Positions 1 through 6,374 of a stretch of 8,036 nucleotides of DNA are shown here, in pieces. Below the pieces are notes generated by a model. The model searched no databases. It had not been told where the DNA came from and saw nothing but the letters and a program-made list of their open reading frames with translations. Within the stretch, counting starts at the first letter, position 1, and every line of letters begins with the position of its first letter. The position numbers and the translations under genes were made by a program. Source of the DNA: Actinomycetota bacterium (GTDB lineage Bacteria; Actinomycetota; Actinomycetes; S36-B12). The stretch is taken from contig WLHM01000049.1 of assembly GCA_009702725.1 (NCBI GenBank), positions 1 to 8,036 of the forward strand, written 5' to 3'.

Positions 1-228
1 ATGATCCGCGAATGAGAGGTCGCGCAGGCTTTGCGGATCACTAATGCGAGCACCCTCCCAAATGAGGTCAAGGAATTCGGTTAACTTTGCGCGTTCGAGG
101 TTAGTCAAATTGTGTGGGGTGGCCCGAAGTGCGGCATCCAACCATTGGGCGGCTGAGCCTTGATCGATTAGCGTTGAATGAATATCGAAGATGACCGCCC
201 GGATCGGCGGGTAAGTGACGAACGTCAT
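1..228 (-). CDS. HAD-superfamily hydrolase, N-terminal part (runs off the left edge)
   Basis: An open frame runs on the minus strand from an ATG at 228 to the window edge, 76 codons with no stop. The N-terminus begins MTFVTYPPIRAVIFDIHSTL and then has LIDQG and an amphipathic stretch with QWLDAALRAT, LTEFLDLIWEGAR and a DP.SLRDLS segment. A hydrophobic strand ending in FD (Asp15) followed by a small/Thr turn (Thr19) is HAD motif I, and the following residues fit the start of a helical cap. The usual second Asp of DxDxT is His17 here (DIHST), so a phosphatase-type general acid is missing from its normal place. Haloacid dehalogenases and phosphonatases also lack it. Motifs II-IV lie outside the window, so the substrate cannot be named. 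An upstream minus-strand ATG near 242 is out of frame and reaches a stop. No convincing Shine-Dalgarno precedes the start. It is divergent from the membrane protein at 380. Confidence 0.75.
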   Translation of the reverse strand, partial: MTFVTYPPIRAVIFDIHSTLIDQGSAAQWLDAALRATPHNLTNLERAKLTEFLDLIWEGARISDPQSLRDLSFADH

Positions 229-366
229 TGGCAAACCATAGGGGAACAGGACCAAGGTCCCGCATAATCGGGCCCTTCGTTAACTGCGACCGCGGTTTCG
301 ATTTGCAAGGATTCACTTATGGCAAATCGCCGTGGAATTGAAGGTGCCATCTTGGTGGCGCTGCAT

Positions 367-374
367 AAGAGGAG
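367..374 (+). promoter_or_regulatory. Shine-Dalgarno that fixes the start of the membrane protein
   Basis: AAGAGGAG lies 5 nt before the ATG at 380 and is a strong match to the anti-Shine-Dalgarno. It decides against the longer in-frame start at 332, which would add 16 residues (MELKVPSWW...) that have no family resemblance and no ribosome binding site of their own. Confidence 0.85.
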
Positions 375-379
375 TTCCC

Positions 380-925
380 ATGCGTCGTCGTAGCTTAGAC
401 CAGATTCTTTCGGTCACCGGGTTAGTGCTCGCGGTAGTGCTCGCGGTCGGAGGCGTTTTGTTAATGTGGGGTGGCAACTTCGCGCACTCAACAGTCACAA
501 ATGAACTTACAGGCCAGAAGATTTCTTTCTCGGCAGACCCCGCCAGCCTGCCACCAGAGTTAGCGCAATACGCCGGGATGGCTGTCACCGACGGCACCGG
601 AGCTAAGGCTTACTCAGACCTAATCGGTGTGCACGTTGCCGGAGTAGCTGATGGCAAGACGTACTCCGAGGTCAGCGAAGAGTGGATAGCCGGTGGCCGT
701 ACCGATGATGCGCTAGCTGGGGCCCGCACCACTTTATTCATGGGCGAGACCTTGCGCGGAATGCTCCTAAACGCCTATGCGTTCTGGACAATCGGCACCG
801 TTGCACTGGTGGCGGCATGGGTATTACTCGGCTTATCTGTGGTGATGTTCATCTTGACCATCATGGGCTTTGCGCACCTTCGCAGGACCACTGAAGCCGA
901 CGCAGTTTTCGTACCTGCGGCCTAG
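380..925 (+). CDS. Two-helix actinobacterial membrane protein ('LigA'-mislabelled family)
   Basis: A 181-residue integral membrane protein. A basic N-terminus (MRRRS) precedes a first transmembrane helix at about residues 8-30. A roughly 105-residue extracytoplasmic region follows, containing NELTGQKISF, LAQYAGM, AKAYSDLIGVHV and DGKTYSEVS. The conserved-looking segment TLFMGETLRGMLLNAYAFW leads into a second helix at about 136-164, and the tail HLRRTTEADAVFVPAA is cytoplasmic. I recognise this arrangement from actinomycete proteins often annotated 'aromatic ring-opening dioxygenase LigA'. Nothing in the sequence supports an oxygenase: there are no metal-ligand motifs and the protein is a bitopic/hairpin membrane protein. 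The function is unknown. It appears monocistronic, with a CTAG-rich stretch and a hairpin behind it. The start at 380 is chosen by the Shine-Dalgarno at 367-374. Confidence 0.85.
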   Translation: MRRRSLDQILSVTGLVLAVVLAVGGVLLMWGGNFAHSTVTNELTGQKISFSADPASLPPELAQYAGMAVTDGTGAKAYSDLIGVHVAGVADGKTYSEVSEEWIAGGRTDDALAGARTTLFMGETLRGMLLNAYAFWTIGTVALVAAWVLLGLSVVMFILTIMGFAHLRRTTEADAVFVPAA

Positions 926-960
926 CCCTAGAACTAGACCGGTTCTAGACCTAAATCTAG
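922..960 (+). repeat. Cluster of five CTAG tetranucleotides
   Basis: CTAG occurs at 922, 928, 934, 945 and 957, with a near copy (CTAA) at 951. The spacing is 6 nt within 922/928/934 and 6 nt within 945/951/957. The first copy contains the TAG stop of the membrane protein. The stretch also holds an inverted repeat, CTAGAAC (928-934) against GTTCTAG (942-948), separated by 7 nt, and the palindrome ACCGGT at 938-943. CTAG is generally under-represented in bacterial genomes, so this density is notable. It could be a protein-binding site, part of a termination structure, or chance. Confidence 0.5.
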
Positions 961-977
961 AGCAGGGGCGTCCAATC

Positions 978-1020
978 GAAGCGCCGAGTCGACAACCGGG
1001 GGCTGTTGGCTCGGCGCTTC
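978..1020 (+). terminator. Strong hairpin, probable terminator between the membrane protein and lysS
   Basis: GAAGCGCCGAG (978-988) and CTCGGCGCTTC (1010-1020) form a perfect 11-bp GC-rich stem. Inside it, CAAC (993-996) and GTTG (1005-1008) can pair as a second stem. The 3' side continues AATGTCTTATTG, so there is no real U-tract. U-poor hairpins of this kind are common ends of transcripts in actinobacteria. It could also act on the lysS leader, since it ends only 37 nt before the lysS start. Confidence 0.6.
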
Positions 1021-1057
1021 AATGTCTTATTGCGATAGCCATATAGCCTTGGGTCCC

Positions 1058-2584
1058 ATGGCCACCGAAAGAACCGACGAAGAGCTGGCCCTCGAGGTCG
1101 ATCTGCCCGAACAAATGCGGATTCGGCGTGATAAGCGCGATCGGCTGGGTGTAGCTGGGATAGAGGCCTACCCGGTTCAGGTGCCGGTTACCACCACAAT
1201 TCCAGCCGTCCGCGCGGCCTACCCGGATCTGCCGATTGACCACCAAACGGGCGAGGTCGTGGGTATCGCCGGGCGGGTAATTTTCCAGCGCAATACCGGC
1301 AAGCTTTGCTTTGCCACGCTGCGGGCCGGTGACGGCACTGAAATCCAAGCAATGGTGTCACTCGCCGGGGTGGGCGAAAGCAGTTTGGATCTTTGGAAAG
1401 CTCTGGTTGACATCGGCGATCATGTTTTCATCCATGGTGAGGTGATCACCTCAAAGCGTGGTGAGCTATCGGTGCTAGCGGATCGCTGGCGAATGGCGGC
1501 TAAAGCGCTGCGTCCGTTGCCGGTAGCCCATAAGCCACTTAGCGAAGAGTCTCGGGTGCGGCAGCGCTATGTCGATTTAATCGTGCGCCCGGAAGCTCGT
1601 CAGATTGCTCGAACTAGGGTCGCGACGGTTGCAGCGATCCGGAAGTCACTAGATGCTCGTGGGTATCTGGAGATTGAAACTCCAATGCTGCAGACCATGC
1701 ACGGTGGGGCCACCGCGCGCCCATTTGTCACCACCTCGAATGCATTCGACTTACAGTTGTTCTTGCGAATTGCTCCAGAATTATTTCTAAAGCGAGCGGT
1801 AGTTGGTGGGCTAGAGCGCGTTTACGAAATCAATCGAAACTTCCGCAATGAAGGGGCAGACTCCAGCCATTCACCTGAATTCGCGATGCTCGAGTTCTAC
1901 GAGGCATACGCCGATTACCGGGTGATGGCTACCATCACGCGCGAGCTAATTCAGGCGGCGGTGCTGGCCGCTTTTGGCAGTGAGCAGGTAACGCATCCAG
2001 ACGGCTCGGTACACGATTTATCGGGGGAGTGGCCCGAGGTTTCACTTTATGAATCAGTTTCAACTGCGGTGGGTTCCGAAGTAACTCCCAAGACCTCGCG
2101 TGAGCAACTTCAAATCTGGTGTGAGGCGGCTGGCATTTCAGTAGAACCTACCGCAGTAGCCGGAAAATTAGTCGAAGAACTATTCGAGCATTATGTGATC
2201 GAGAGTTTTGAGGGCCGGCCAACATTTGTGATGGATTTCCCGGTCGATACCTCACCATTAGTACGTGACCATCGCACCGATGCTGGCAAGGTCGAAAAAT
2301 GGGATCTCTATATCAATGGCTACGAGCAAGCCACGGGTTATTCAGAACTTGTTGACCCTGTCATTCAACGCGAGCGGCTTACCGAGCAGGCGGCACTCGG
2401 TGCGCGAGGCGATGCGGAGGCGATGCAACTTGACGAAGATTTCTTGCGCGCCCTTGAGCACGGGATGCCGCCCACCGGTGGGGTGGGTTTGGGCATTGAT
2501 CGCTTGCTGATGACACTCACGGGGTTGGGTATACGTGAGACGATTTTGTTCCCACTTGTAAAGCCAGACAGAGCGGGGAGCTAG
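1058..2584 (+). CDS. lysS: Lysyl-tRNA synthetase, class II
   Basis: Catalyses ATP-dependent charging of tRNA-Lys with lysine in the cytoplasm. The 508-residue length is normal for bacterial LysS. An N-terminal helical part with MRIRRDKRDRL (20-30) precedes the anticodon-binding OB-fold (about 67-150, with GRVIFQRNTGKLCFATL and KRGELSVLADRW). The linker ALRPLPVAHKPLSEESRVRQ leads into the class II catalytic domain. Motif 1 lies around RYVDLIVRPEA to YLEIETPML (170-211). The substrate-site segment is RIAPELFLKR (237-246). Motif 2 is RVYEINRNFRNEG...HSPEFAMLEFYEAY (254-284), and motif 3 is GVGLGIDRLLM (475-485). The start at 1058 matches the family N-terminus (MATERTDEEL). An in-frame ATG at 1022 touches the hairpin and adds 12 unlikely residues. 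No clear Shine-Dalgarno is visible, so a short or absent leader is possible, with TATAGC at 1042-1047 as a weak -10. It heads the operon: argA starts 1 nt after its stop. Confidence 0.97.
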   Translation: MATERTDEELALEVDLPEQMRIRRDKRDRLGVAGIEAYPVQVPVTTTIPAVRAAYPDLPIDHQTGEVVGIAGRVIFQRNTGKLCFATLRAGDGTEIQAMVSLAGVGESSLDLWKALVDIGDHVFIHGEVITSKRGELSVLADRWRMAAKALRPLPVAHKPLSEESRVRQRYVDLIVRPEARQIARTRVATVAAIRKSLDARGYLEIETPMLQTMHGGATARPFVTTSNAFDLQLFLRIAPELFLKRAVVGGLERVYEINRNFRNEGADSSHSPEFAMLEFYEAYADYRVMATITRELIQAAVLAAFGSEQVTHPDGSVHDLSGEWPEVSLYESVSTAVGSEVTPKTSREQLQIWCEAAGISVEPTAVAGKLVEELFEHYVIESFEGRPTFVMDFPVDTSPLVRDHRTDAGKVEKWDLYINGYEQATGYSELVDPVIQRERLTEQAALGARGDAEAMQLDEDFLRALEHGMPPTGGVGLGIDRLLMTLTGLGIRETILFPLVKPDRAGS

Positions 2585-2585
2585 C

Positions 2586-3077
2586 GTGCTAATCCGCCCT
2601 GCTCAAACTGGTGACGTCCGAGCCATCCGCGGCATGATTGACGCATATGCGCCAAATGGTCGCTTGCTTTCTAAAGCGACCGTCACACTTTATGAAGATG
2701 TTCAGGAGTTTCTGGTAGCAGACGCCGGTGACGAAGTTGTTGGATGTGGCGCCTTGCATGTGATGTGGGAGGATCTCGCCGAGGTTCGCACCTTGGCCGT
2801 GCATCCAGATTTTCGGCGAAGTGGTGTCGGCTCACAGATTCTTAGCTCGCAGCTGGAGCGCGCCAGAAACCTTGGTATTAAAAGGGTATTTTGCCTCACC
2901 TTTGAGACCGAATTCTTCGGCCGACACGGCTTTGTCGAAATTGAAGGCGCGCCCGTTGAGCACGCGGTATTTGAGCAGCTTTTGCAGTCCTACGACGAGG
3001 GCGTCGCGGAGTTCCTTGATCTTGAACGGGTTAAACCCAACACCTTGGGCAATCGCCGGATGCTTCTTATCTTGTGA
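2586..3077 (+). CDS. argA: N-acetylglutamate synthase, short GNAT type
   Basis: A 163-residue GNAT acetyltransferase that closely resembles the actinobacterial single-domain N-acetylglutamate synthase (Rv2747 of M. tuberculosis), the first step of arginine biosynthesis: acetyl-CoA plus glutamate. The N-terminal strand MLIRPAQTGDV is followed by the helix IRGMIDAYA and then TLYEDVQEFLVAD. The GCGALHVMWEDLAEVRTLAV segment (53-72) is typical of this subfamily. The acetyl-CoA pyrophosphate loop is RRSGVG (77-82). CLTFETEFFGRHGFVEIEG (103-121) and the tail EFLDLERVKPNTLGNRRMLLIL also match it closely. The start is GTG at 2586 with GGGGAG at 2575-2580, 5 nt upstream, inside the end of lysS. It lacks the amino-acid-kinase domain of E. 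coli ArgA, which is normal for this type. Its TGA overlaps the next gene's GTG (GTGA, 4 nt). Confidence 0.9.
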   Translation: MLIRPAQTGDVRAIRGMIDAYAPNGRLLSKATVTLYEDVQEFLVADAGDEVVGCGALHVMWEDLAEVRTLAVHPDFRRSGVGSQILSSQLERARNLGIKRVFCLTFETEFFGRHGFVEIEGAPVEHAVFEQLLQSYDEGVAEFLDLERVKPNTLGNRRMLLIL

Positions 3078-3817
3078 AGCGCTTAATAATCGTCGCACTG
3101 GTAGCGATAGGTATTTCCATTAGTTCCGCACCTAATGTGCAGGCGCTTGAAGGCCCACTGAGTGGAAAGACCATAGTGATTGATCCAGGTCATCAGTTGG
3201 GCAATGGCTCACGAGAGTTCGCCGACGAGATCAATGCCACCAAGTTCAATGGGGCCATAGTTAAGGGCTGCAACACAACCGGCACTGCGACTAACGCCGG
3301 ATTCCCTGAGGCCACCTTGAACTGGAAGATCGCAAAGCAACTACGGAGCATGTTGGAGTCGCAGGGCGCTACGGTGGTTCTGACGCGTGATTCCAACTCG
3401 CGATCAAAATGGGGTCCGTGCGTTTGGGATCGTGCTGGAATAGCCAACGCGGCAAAAGCAGACGCCATGATCAGCATCCATGCCGATGGAGGGCCATCAG
3501 GTGGCCGCGGCTTCTTTGTAATCGAGCCGGTTCGGATCAAAGGCTGGACCGATGACGTGATTGAAGTCGATAAGAGGTTAGCCGCTGACATGATCGCCGG
3601 CATGAAGGCGGCTGGAGCTCCACCGTCAACTTATATCGCTGGGCAGCGCATGGTGAGCCGTGAACAGTCAACATTGAATTTCAGTAATGTGCCGACGGTC
3701 ATAGTCGAAGTAGGAAATATGCGGAACAAGAAAGATGCCGCTCTGATGATGACCTCGGCGGGTCAACGTCATTACGCGACCTGGCTGCTGGCCGGGGTGG
3801 ATAGGTTCTTCAAATGA
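3074..3817 (+). CDS. Exported N-acetylmuramoyl-L-alanine amidase (Amidase_3)
   Basis: A 247-residue zinc amidase that cleaves the bond between N-acetylmuramic acid and L-alanine in peptidoglycan, acting outside the membrane. A Sec signal peptide (MKRLIIVALVAIGISISS) has probable cleavage after VQA (residue 24). The Amidase_3 signatures are all present: IDPGH with zinc ligand His40, FPEATLNW with Glu79, SIHADGG with His136, and IVEVGNM with catalytic Glu212. Cys66 (KGCNTTGTATNAG) and Cys116 (GPCVWDRAG) match the cysteine pair of mycobacterial Rv3717/Ami1, which as I recall forms a disulfide; one is plausible here. There is no SH3 or other wall-binding domain, as in the mycobacterial enzyme. 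The start is GTG at 3074, overlapping the argA stop by 4 nt. The stop overlaps the next ATG by 4 nt, so it is translationally coupled on both sides. Confidence 0.93.
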   Translation: MKRLIIVALVAIGISISSAPNVQALEGPLSGKTIVIDPGHQLGNGSREFADEINATKFNGAIVKGCNTTGTATNAGFPEATLNWKIAKQLRSMLESQGATVVLTRDSNSRSKWGPCVWDRAGIANAAKADAMISIHADGGPSGGRGFFVIEPVRIKGWTDDVIEVDKRLAADMIAGMKAAGAPPSTYIAGQRMVSREQSTLNFSNVPTVIVEVGNMRNKKDAALMMTSAGQRHYATWLLAGVDRFFK

Positions 3818-4323
3818 CTAGGCCTTCGATGGAGCCGGCATCTGGACGCGATATTGAATTAGTCGAAGTGCAATTGGGTCGAGCACCCCGTGGTGAGATG
3901 CAGGTAGCGCACCGCTGCCCATGTGGTGCCCCTGATGTAGTTCGAACCACGCCACGCCTTGATGATGGCACCCCGTTTCCCACTTTGTATTACGCCACCT
4001 GCCCGCGGTTGGCTGGTGCGATCGGGACCCTCGAAGCAAGTGGCCTGATGCGCACCATGGAGCAGCGTCTAGCAACAGACCCCGAATTAGCGGGGCAGTA
4101 CGCCGCCGCCCACGATCAATACTTGGCGGATCGTTTAGCAATTGCCGAGGTAGCAGAGTTGGACGGTATCAGTGCCGGGGGTATGCCGAACCGGGTTAAA
4201 TGCCTACACGTTCTCGCGGCACACTCTTTGGCATCCGGCCCCGGGGTTAACCCACTTGGTGATGAGGTACTTACGGCCCTGGCTCCTTGGTGGATCGCTA
4301 ATCCGTGTGGTGAGCAACTATGA
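3814..4323 (+). CDS. DUF501 family protein
   Basis: A 169-residue protein of the DUF501 family, whose biochemical role is unknown. The family is recognised by HRCPCGAPDVVRTTPRL (33-49), PFPTLYYATCPRL (54-66) and NRVKCLHVLAAHSLASGPG (126-144), followed by VNPLGDEVL. His33, Cys35, Cys37, Cys63, Cys130, His132 and His137 could form a metal site, which is my inference from the clustered Cys/His residues. In many actinobacteria this gene lies directly before a Ppx/GppA gene, as it does here (Rv1025-Rv1026 in M. tuberculosis), which argues for a linked function. There is no signal peptide or membrane segment. The ATG at 3814 overlaps the amidase stop by 4 nt, and the stop overlaps the phosphatase start by 4 nt (ATGA). 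Confidence 0.9.
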   Translation: MTRPSMEPASGRDIELVEVQLGRAPRGEMQVAHRCPCGAPDVVRTTPRLDDGTPFPTLYYATCPRLAGAIGTLEASGLMRTMEQRLATDPELAGQYAAAHDQYLADRLAIAEVAELDGISAGGMPNRVKCLHVLAAHSLASGPGVNPLGDEVLTALAPWWIANPCGEQL

Positions 4324-5249
4324 GCTTGGCCGCCATTGATTGCGGGACCAATTCGATTCGGTTACTCGTAGGCGATGTTGATGAAGCAGGGGTATTGCAT
4401 GAGCAGGTGCGTCTCATGCGGATTGTCCGCTTGGGTGAAGGGGTTGATCGCACCGGGGAGTTTTCAACCGAGGCACTAGAGCGAACGTTCGCTGCCTTGG
4501 ATGAGTACGCAGACGTGATCAAGCAAGCGAACATTGATCAGATTAGATTTGTTGCGACCTCAGCAAGTCGAGATGTGCGAAATCGTGACGAGTTCGTGGC
4601 CGGGGTGCGCCTCCGACTTGGTATTGAGCCGGATGTCATCAGTGGTGATGAAGAAGCTGAGCTTTCCTTTATGGGAGCAATTCGGGGCTTACCCGAAGGT
4701 CTAGCGCAACTGCCGGCACTAGTTGTAGATATTGGTGGAGGCTCTACCGAGTTTGTTTTGGGCGCGGCCAAACCCACCAACCGAATCAGTGTCGACATCG
4801 GCTGTGTTCGTTTTGCTGAACGTCATTTGCTGAGTGATCCAGCAACTCATGAGCAGATTGAGGCCGCTGAAGCCGATCTTGCAAAGGCACTTGATTCGGT
4901 TCGAGCCGCGGTGCCGTTTGATCAGGCTGCCAGCTTGGTAGGGCTCGCCGGTTCAGTAACAACCGTTGCGGCAATGGCCTTTGAACTACCTGAATACGAC
5001 CCGGCGTTGTTACACGGCTCCATCATTACCGCTGCGCAAGTTGAGGAAGTCACGGCGCGGTTACTGGCCATGACCAAGGCGGATCGAGCTGCATTACCTT
5101 TCATGCACCCGGGCCGCGTTGATGTCATCGGTGCGGGCGCATTAGTTCTGCGAGCTATCATGCGTGCTACCGGTAGCGCCGAGGTGGTCGTGTCTGAAAC
5201 AGATATTTTAGATGGCATCGTTTACAAATTGGTAGCGCGTGAGAGCTAG
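4320..5249 (+). CDS. Ppx/GppA family exopolyphosphatase or pppGpp phosphatase
   Basis: A 309-residue cytoplasmic protein of the ASKHA fold. Members release terminal phosphate from polyphosphate or convert pppGpp to ppGpp. The first phosphate loop is AAIDCGTNSIRLLV (4-17). FVATSASRDVRNRDEF (77-92) follows. SGDEEAEL (108-115) carries the acidic catalytic segment. The second phosphate loop is VVDIGGGSTEFVLG (135-148). SVDIGCVRFAERHL, GLAGSVTTVAAM (208-219) and MHPGRVDVIGAGALVL (262-277) complete the core, and SETDILDGIVY is the usual C-terminal signature. It is the short two-domain form without the HD-like extension of E. coli PPX, as in mycobacterial Ppx1/Ppx2. The sequence alone does not decide between the two substrates, so no symbol is given. 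The start overlaps the DUF501 stop by 4 nt. Confidence 0.92.
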   Translation: MSLAAIDCGTNSIRLLVGDVDEAGVLHEQVRLMRIVRLGEGVDRTGEFSTEALERTFAALDEYADVIKQANIDQIRFVATSASRDVRNRDEFVAGVRLRLGIEPDVISGDEEAELSFMGAIRGLPEGLAQLPALVVDIGGGSTEFVLGAAKPTNRISVDIGCVRFAERHLLSDPATHEQIEAAEADLAKALDSVRAAVPFDQAASLVGLAGSVTTVAAMAFELPEYDPALLHGSIITAAQVEEVTARLLAMTKADRAALPFMHPGRVDVIGAGALVLRAIMRATGSAEVVVSETDILDGIVYKLVARES

Positions 5250-5261
5250 CTTGCAGCTGAA

Positions 5262-5270
5262 GGGGGGTGA
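5262..5270 (+). promoter_or_regulatory. Shine-Dalgarno that decides the start of the LacI-type regulator
   Basis: GGGGGGTGA precedes the ATG at 5273 and fits the anti-Shine-Dalgarno (ideal AAGGAGGTGA) with one mismatch. The GTG at 5267 lies within this site, so it is better read as part of the ribosome binding site than as a start, even though it is in frame. Confidence 0.7.
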
Positions 5271-5272
5271 AT

Positions 5273-6283
5273 ATGACAATAACGATTCGAGATGTGGCAG
5301 AGGCGGCGGGGGTTTCAACCGCAACGGTGTCACGTGCCTTGCGCGGCCTACCAAATGTTGATGAAGAAACGCGTGCAAAGATTAAAGCGGTTGCACTTTC
5401 GATGGACTATGTCATCTCACCTAGTGCTTCGCGCTTAGCGAGCGGCCGTACCGGCAGCATTGGAGTAGTAACTCCGCGGGTGGCTGGCTGGTATTTTTCA
5501 ACGGTACTCTCTGGCGTTGAGGCCGTTCTGCAGCAAGCCGGTATGGATCTACTTCTGATTAGCGTTGGTGACGAAGCTAGCCCGGTGCCGCGTAACCTCG
5601 TTGCACCACGCCTGAATCGACGGGTCGATGGTGCCATCACAATTGCACTGGCACCGCAGGATGCGCAATTGCAGAGCGTGTTGTCACTCGGTTTGCCAAC
5701 CTGCCTCATCGGGGCGGCCATCGAGGGGGTGTCTACGGCCAGCATCGACGACGTAGTCGCTGCGCGAACGGCTACCCAACATTTGATTAACCTCGGCCAC
5801 CGGCGCATCGCGGTAATCAGCGGGGCCCCACCGGGTGAGTTTTTCACCGCACCCCATGCGCGCTACCTCGGCTTCACCGATTCGATGCGCGAAGCCGGTT
5901 TGGCCGTCGACCCTGCCCTAGAAATGCGCGGTTACTTCACAATTGCCGGTGGCGAGAGTGCGATGGCCGAGCTCTTGACCCAGCGAGAGCGACCGACTGC
6001 AGTTTTTGCGATGTCGGATGAAATGGCTTTTGGCGCTATGAGATCGCTAAGAAGCCACGGGCTACATCCGGGCCGTGATGTTTCCGTGGTCGGTATCGAT
6101 GGTCATGACATGTCTGAACTACTTGACCTCACAACCGTTGCGCAACCAGTTCAAGAGCTCGGGCGCATTGCCGCCGAGGCTTTAATATTCCAGATACGAA
6201 GTGATGAGGTGCAAGCGCCAACCCATGTTCAAGTGCCTACTCAACTAGTTGTTCGTGGGTCGACAGCTCCGCCGGCAAATTGA
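5273..6283 (+). CDS. LacI-family transcriptional regulator
   Basis: A 336-residue DNA-binding regulator of the LacI/GalR family. The helix-turn-helix is MTITIRDVAEAAGVSTATVS with recognition helix STATVSRAL. A hinge follows with YVISPSASRLASGRTGSIGVV, whose SRLASGRTG matches the family hinge helix and minor-groove leucine. The periplasmic-binding-like effector domain runs from about residue 60 to the end, with LINLGHRRIAVISG, YLGFTDSMREAGL, PTAVFAMSDEMAFGAMRSL, DVSVVGIDGHDMSELLDLTTVAQPV and LVVRGST near the C-terminus. The ligand, probably a sugar or related small molecule in this family, cannot be told from sequence. It begins 23 nt after the phosphatase stop with no terminator between, so it may be read from the operon. 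Its stop codon is inside the first of three 17-bp repeats that could be its own or its neighbour's control site. Confidence 0.94.
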   Translation: MTITIRDVAEAAGVSTATVSRALRGLPNVDEETRAKIKAVALSMDYVISPSASRLASGRTGSIGVVTPRVAGWYFSTVLSGVEAVLQQAGMDLLLISVGDEASPVPRNLVAPRLNRRVDGAITIALAPQDAQLQSVLSLGLPTCLIGAAIEGVSTASIDDVVAARTATQHLINLGHRRIAVISGAPPGEFFTAPHARYLGFTDSMREAGLAVDPALEMRGYFTIAGGESAMAELLTQRERPTAVFAMSDEMAFGAMRSLRSHGLHPGRDVSVVGIDGHDMSELLDLTTVAQPVQELGRIAAEALIFQIRSDEVQAPTHVQVPTQLVVRGSTAPPAN

Positions 6284-6322
6284 AGTGACCGGCAAGTTGA
6301 CGTGCCCGACAAATTGACGTGA
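6272..6322 (+). repeat. Three tandem imperfect 17-bp repeats
   Basis: Three copies sit head to tail: CCGGCAAATTGAAGTGA (6272-6288), CCGGCAAGTTGACGTGC (6289-6305) and CCGACAAATTGACGTGA (6306-6322). The consensus is CCGGCAAATTGACGTGA. Each copy is centred on a CAA-N-TTG dyad, which survives the A-to-G change in copy 2 because that falls on the centre base. Copy 1 contains the last codons and stop of the LacI-type gene, and copy 3 ends 52 nt before the dienelactone hydrolase start. TTGACG in copies 2 and 3 resembles a -35 element. Copy 2 (6297-6302) has TGAACT (6320-6325) 17 nt downstream as a weak -10. This fits an operator/promoter array, but recent tandem duplication is the simpler alternative. 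Confidence 0.75.
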
Positions 6323-6374
6323 ACTGTGGGGCGAGGCAGCCCGCGTCGGCACGAGAGATGGGCGAGAATGCAGC

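Noticed and set aside
249..272. GGACC-AA-GGTCC and CCCG-CATAAT-CGGG in the divergent intergenic region
   Set aside because: The stems are short and overlapping, with no promoter elements placed sensibly around them; no function can be supported.
332..379. Longer in-frame start for the membrane protein at 332
   Set aside because: The strong AAGAGGAG at 367-374 serves the ATG at 380, and the extra 16 residues look non-coding.
926..1057. T-box riboswitch upstream of lysS
   Set aside because: There is no T-box motif, specifier loop or antiterminator arrangement, and the space is too short.
5267..5269. GTG start for the LacI-type regulator
   Set aside because: It lies within the Shine-Dalgarno sequence; the ATG at 5273 has correct spacing.
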